Shown here: positions 46,156 to 47,915 of the stretch, piece after piece
How the letters are laid out: every line of letters starts with the position of its first letter
How positions within the stretch are numbered: position 1 is the first letter of the stretch
Source of the DNA: DATBDE01 sp036270095
GTDB lineage: Bacteria > Actinomycetota > Thermoleophilia > Solirubrobacterales > Solirubrobacteraceae
Direction of reading: 5' to 3'
DNA length: 47,915 nucleotides
NCBI GenBank assembly: GCA_036270095.1
Contig: DATBDE010000132.1
Span: 1-47,915 of the forward strand
Program-made: the position numbers and the translations under genes
The notes under the pieces: generated by a model
What the model saw: only the letters and a program-made list of their open reading frames with translations
What the model was told of the DNA's origin: nothing
Databases searched by the model: none

Positions 46156-47099
46156 GGGGCGGCGATGCTAGCGAGCAGGGCGCGGAGCGTCGCTGCAACC
46201 GGCCCGGGGTCCTCGTGGAGGCGCCGCCAGGTGAGGCGAAGTACGCGGTAGCCGGCGCGCTGTAGGTCGGCGTCCCTGACGCGGTCGCGCTCGAAGGCGT
46301 TGCGGGTCGTGCCGTGGAAGGCGTAACCGTCGAGCTCGACGATCAGCTTCTCCTCGGGCCAGAGAGCGTCGACCACGAAGCCTTCGACGAGGACGTTGGT
46401 CTGCGGCGCCGGGATGTTCCACGCGTCGCAGAACCGCATGAAAGCGGATTCGAGCGCGCTTCGGGTGTCTGCGGATGTTGTCCTTTTCAGCACGTCTCGC
46501 GTGGCGCTCAGCCCGTGGCGCCCCGTGCTGCGGGCGAACAGCGCATCGAAGGAGGACAGGTCGGGGAGGCGGCGTCGCTCGGCTTCGTCGAACGCCCTCT
46601 CGAGCTCGGCGCGGTTTGTGACCTCGGCGAGGTCGAGCAGGGTGCGCGCGACGGTGGTCGTGGGGATTCCGTCGACGAGCGTGCGGTCGTCGGGGTGGAG
46701 GCGCTTGACGCGGTGCACGTCGATGCCGGGGCGGCTGCGGGCCCCGCCGGCAGTGCTCACGTCGGTGGTCATCCGCGAGCACGAGCGGAGTCCCCAGACT
46801 GCAGCCGCATCGCGATGGCTGAGCACGGCTCCCGGGCCGCACGCGAGCACCGCCGCGAGGCGAAGGCCCGAGGCACTGAGCACGCGATGCCCAACCGCGT
46901 AGACGCCGACGTGGACCCGGTGGAGGCGGCCACTCGCGATGCGGTGCCGCACCGCGCCCTCACCTAGCCCGCGCGCGAGGAGCTGCCGGTGCGCGACGAC
47001 GCCGTGCTGCCTGGCCGCGAGGTCCGCAATTGTCCGGTCGGCCGGACGTGTGACGGATTTCAGCTGACAGTCAGCGGTTATGCGGCACACGTCGGTCAT
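46140..47099 (-). CDS. AbiEi-type antitoxin domain fused to DUF559 nuclease-like domain
   Basis: The 319-residue protein begins with a winged-helix AbiEi_4-type part (about 22-100; ADLAARQHGVVAHRQLLARGL, RLHRVHVGVYAVGH), a middle helical part, and a C-terminal DUF559 (Vsr/PD-(D/E)XK-like) part with LWPEEKLIVELDGYAFHGT and RVRDADLQRAGYRVLRLTWRRL. The FVVDALWPEEKLIVELDG stretch gives the D...E-x-D pattern. No toxin AbiEii lies next to it, so a toxin-antitoxin system is not established. The start (ATG 47099) is my best choice; others are possible downstream. Related fusions are common in Solirubrobacterales. Confidence 0.75.
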   Translation of the reverse strand: MTDVCRITADCQLKSVTRPADRTIADLAARQHGVVAHRQLLARGLGEGAVRHRIASGRLHRVHVGVYAVGHRVLSASGLRLAAVLACGPGAVLSHRDAAAVWGLRSCSRMTTDVSTAGGARSRPGIDVHRVKRLHPDDRTLVDGIPTTTVARTLLDLAEVTNRAELERAFDEAERRRLPDLSSFDALFARSTGRHGLSATRDVLKRTTSADTRSALESAFMRFCDAWNIPAPQTNVLVEGFVVDALWPEEKLIVELDGYAFHGTTRNAFERDRVRDADLQRAGYRVLRLTWRRLHEDPGPVAATLRALLASIAAPWRTP

Positions 47100-47169
47100 G
47101 GCTCGATCTTGGGCCGATCGGGCGCGCGCGTCGCGCGTGGTTTGTGCCAGAAGTGCGGCGCATCCCTTG

Positions 47170-47193
47170 TTCAAAGGTATGAATCGTGCTTCA
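47170..47193. promoter_or_regulatory. Candidate operator before the second TetR gene
   Basis: TTCA (47170-47173), TGAA (47180-47183) and TTCA (47190-47193) stand in a row with ten-base spacing, TTCA-N6-TGAA-N6-TTCA, in an AT-rich patch. A TATGAA box (47178-47183) within it could be the -10, 21 bases before ATG. Self-binding by the TetR protein is possible. Confidence 0.4.
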
Positions 47194-47204
47194 CTCTTTC
47201 GTGG

Positions 47205-47843
47205 ATGCCGTATCGCCCCACCCCCCGCACGGAGGCCAAGCGCGCTGAGGCCCGTGAGCGCGTGGTCACCGCCGCCCACGACCTCATCGCCCAAGGCGGC
47301 TACAAGGCCGCGCCCGTCGCCGCCGTCGCCCGCCGCGCCGGCGTCGCCACCGGCTCGGTGTATCGCCACTTCCCGTCCAAGGCCGACCTGTTCGCCGAGG
47401 TCTTCCGCCGCGCCTCGCAGCGCGAGGTCGACGCCATGGCCCAGGCCTCCGCGGGCGACGGGCTCGTGCTCGAGCGGCTCGCCGCGGGCGTCGAGCTGTG
47501 GGCGCGGCGCGCGCTGCGGGGCCGGCGCCTGGCCTGGGCGCTGCTGGCCGAGCCGGTCGACCCGGCCGTCGAGGCCGAGCGACTGCACTTCCGCCGCGCC
47601 TACCGCGACGGCATCGCCGCGCTCATCCGCGAGGGCATCGACCGCGGCGAGCTGCCCGACCAGGACGCCGACCTGACCGCCGCCGCGCTCGTGGGCGCGA
47701 TCGGCGAGGCGCTCGTCGGCCCGCTGAGCCCTGCCGGCGAGGCCACCGACGAGGAGCACCTGGTCGCTGCGCTTACCACCTTCTGCCTGCGATCCGTGAC
47801 CGACAAGGAGTCCCCGCATGTCCGCGACCGCCTCGCTGCCTAG
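47205..47843 (+). CDS. TetR-family regulator (acyl-CoA metabolism type)
   Basis: The 212-residue protein has a TetR HTH (about 14-60; AHDLIAQGGYKAAPVAAVARRAGVATGSVYRHFPSKADLF) with the VYRHFPSKADL recognition helix. The C-terminal ligand domain contains AWALLAEPVDPAVEAERL, seen in TetR regulators of acyl-CoA dehydrogenase operons. Start ATG at 47205. The next gene starts 26 bases before this one ends and is a probable acyl-CoA dehydrogenase, its likely target. Confidence 0.88.
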   Translation: MPYRPTPRTEAKRAEARERVVTAAHDLIAQGGYKAAPVAAVARRAGVATGSVYRHFPSKADLFAEVFRRASQREVDAMAQASAGDGLVLERLAAGVELWARRALRGRRLAWALLAEPVDPAVEAERLHFRRAYRDGIAALIREGIDRGELPDQDADLTAAALVGAIGEALVGPLSPAGEATDEEHLVAALTTFCLRSVTDKESPHVRDRLAA

Positions 47844-47915
47844 CACCGACGCGCTCAACCAGCCGCCGCCGATCCCCGACCACAACGCGTTCGAGGCGCA
47901 CGCCGTGCTGCGGGA
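47818..47915 (+). CDS. Probable acyl-CoA dehydrogenase, AidB-like (N-terminus only; cut by window edge)
   Basis: Only the first 32 codons are visible: a short polar start, then ALNQPPPIPDHNAFEAH. The NQPPPxxxxNxF pattern matches the N-terminus of AidB-like acyl-CoA dehydrogenases. An AAGGAG Shine-Dalgarno sequence lies seven bases upstream (47804-47810 region), inside the TetR gene. Overlap with that regulator supports a functional pair. The identification is from a very short segment. Confidence 0.5.
   Translation, partial: MSATASLPSTDALNQPPPIPDHNAFEAHAVLR

Overview
The window is about 48 kb of a high-GC chromosome, densely packed, with many four-base ATGA/GTGA start-stop overlaps. Gene content (PrsA/SurA-type foldase lipoprotein, prs-glmU, Lon with Hsp20, LytR-CpsA-Psr protein, type 2 malate dehydrogenase next to an NAD-type isocitrate dehydrogenase, many TetR and small membrane proteins) and protein style point to an actinomycete-like bacterium. 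My best guess is class Thermoleophilia (order Solirubrobacterales: Solirubrobacter/Conexibacter-like). This is inference from gene style, since no rRNA lies in the window. I see no phage, insertion sequence, CRISPR array or plasmid feature; this is mostly core chromosome with small accessory pieces.

Layout. 1-6649 (minus): mazG (cut by the window edge), a foldase lipoprotein, mfd, a VOC protein, pth and rplY. 6.7-10.8 kb: small membrane and hypothetical proteins around a secreted glycoside hydrolase family 2 enzyme. 10.8-13.2 kb: prs and glmU. 13.3-14.7 kb: a channel-like membrane protein overlapping tail to tail with an HNH endonuclease that sits directly behind tRNA-Gln(UUG). 14.8-23.6 kb: a nearly gap-free minus-strand run of ten genes (metG, tatD, rsmA, ispE, a DedA-PAP2 fusion, a small membrane protein, a PucR regulator, a membrane protein, a nucleoside phosphorylase, a DUF2064 transferase) ending at the tRNA. 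23.6-24.9 kb: a degenerate LytM/M23 protein, a small membrane protein, and an intergenic region holding a 164-base rod-like inverted repeat. 24.9-30.4 kb: rsmI and a ROK sugar kinase, divergent from an LCP cell-wall ligase, then an EamA exporter and FmdB zinc ribbon, divergent from glyS. 30.4-34.1 kb: a calcium-binding thrombospondin type-3 repeat protein, an epimerase, a hypothetical membrane protein and a TetR regulator. 34.1-37.5 kb: a REP-like palindrome, a small membrane protein, lon and hsp20. 37.6-42.2 kb: a secreted Ycf48/BNR-like propeller, an RNase Z-like hydrolase, a cation/proton antiporter and a Cys-rich small protein. 42.3-47.9 kb: an atypical SDR, an SRPBCC protein, an AT-hook winged-helix protein, mdh, icd, an AbiEi-DUF559 protein, a TetR regulator and the start of an acyl-CoA dehydrogenase.

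The most useful new signals are: (1) the 164-base rod, with five G.U wobbles that favour a plus-strand RNA; (2) more than a dozen genes with a TANNNT box 7-10 bases before the start codon, indicating mostly leaderless mRNAs, including a 24-bp divergent promoter where two -10 boxes share one TATA core; (3) a LytM protein that has lost two zinc ligands; (4) a channel-like protein whose selectivity-filter position is replaced; (5) an AT-hook/winged-helix small DNA-binding protein.
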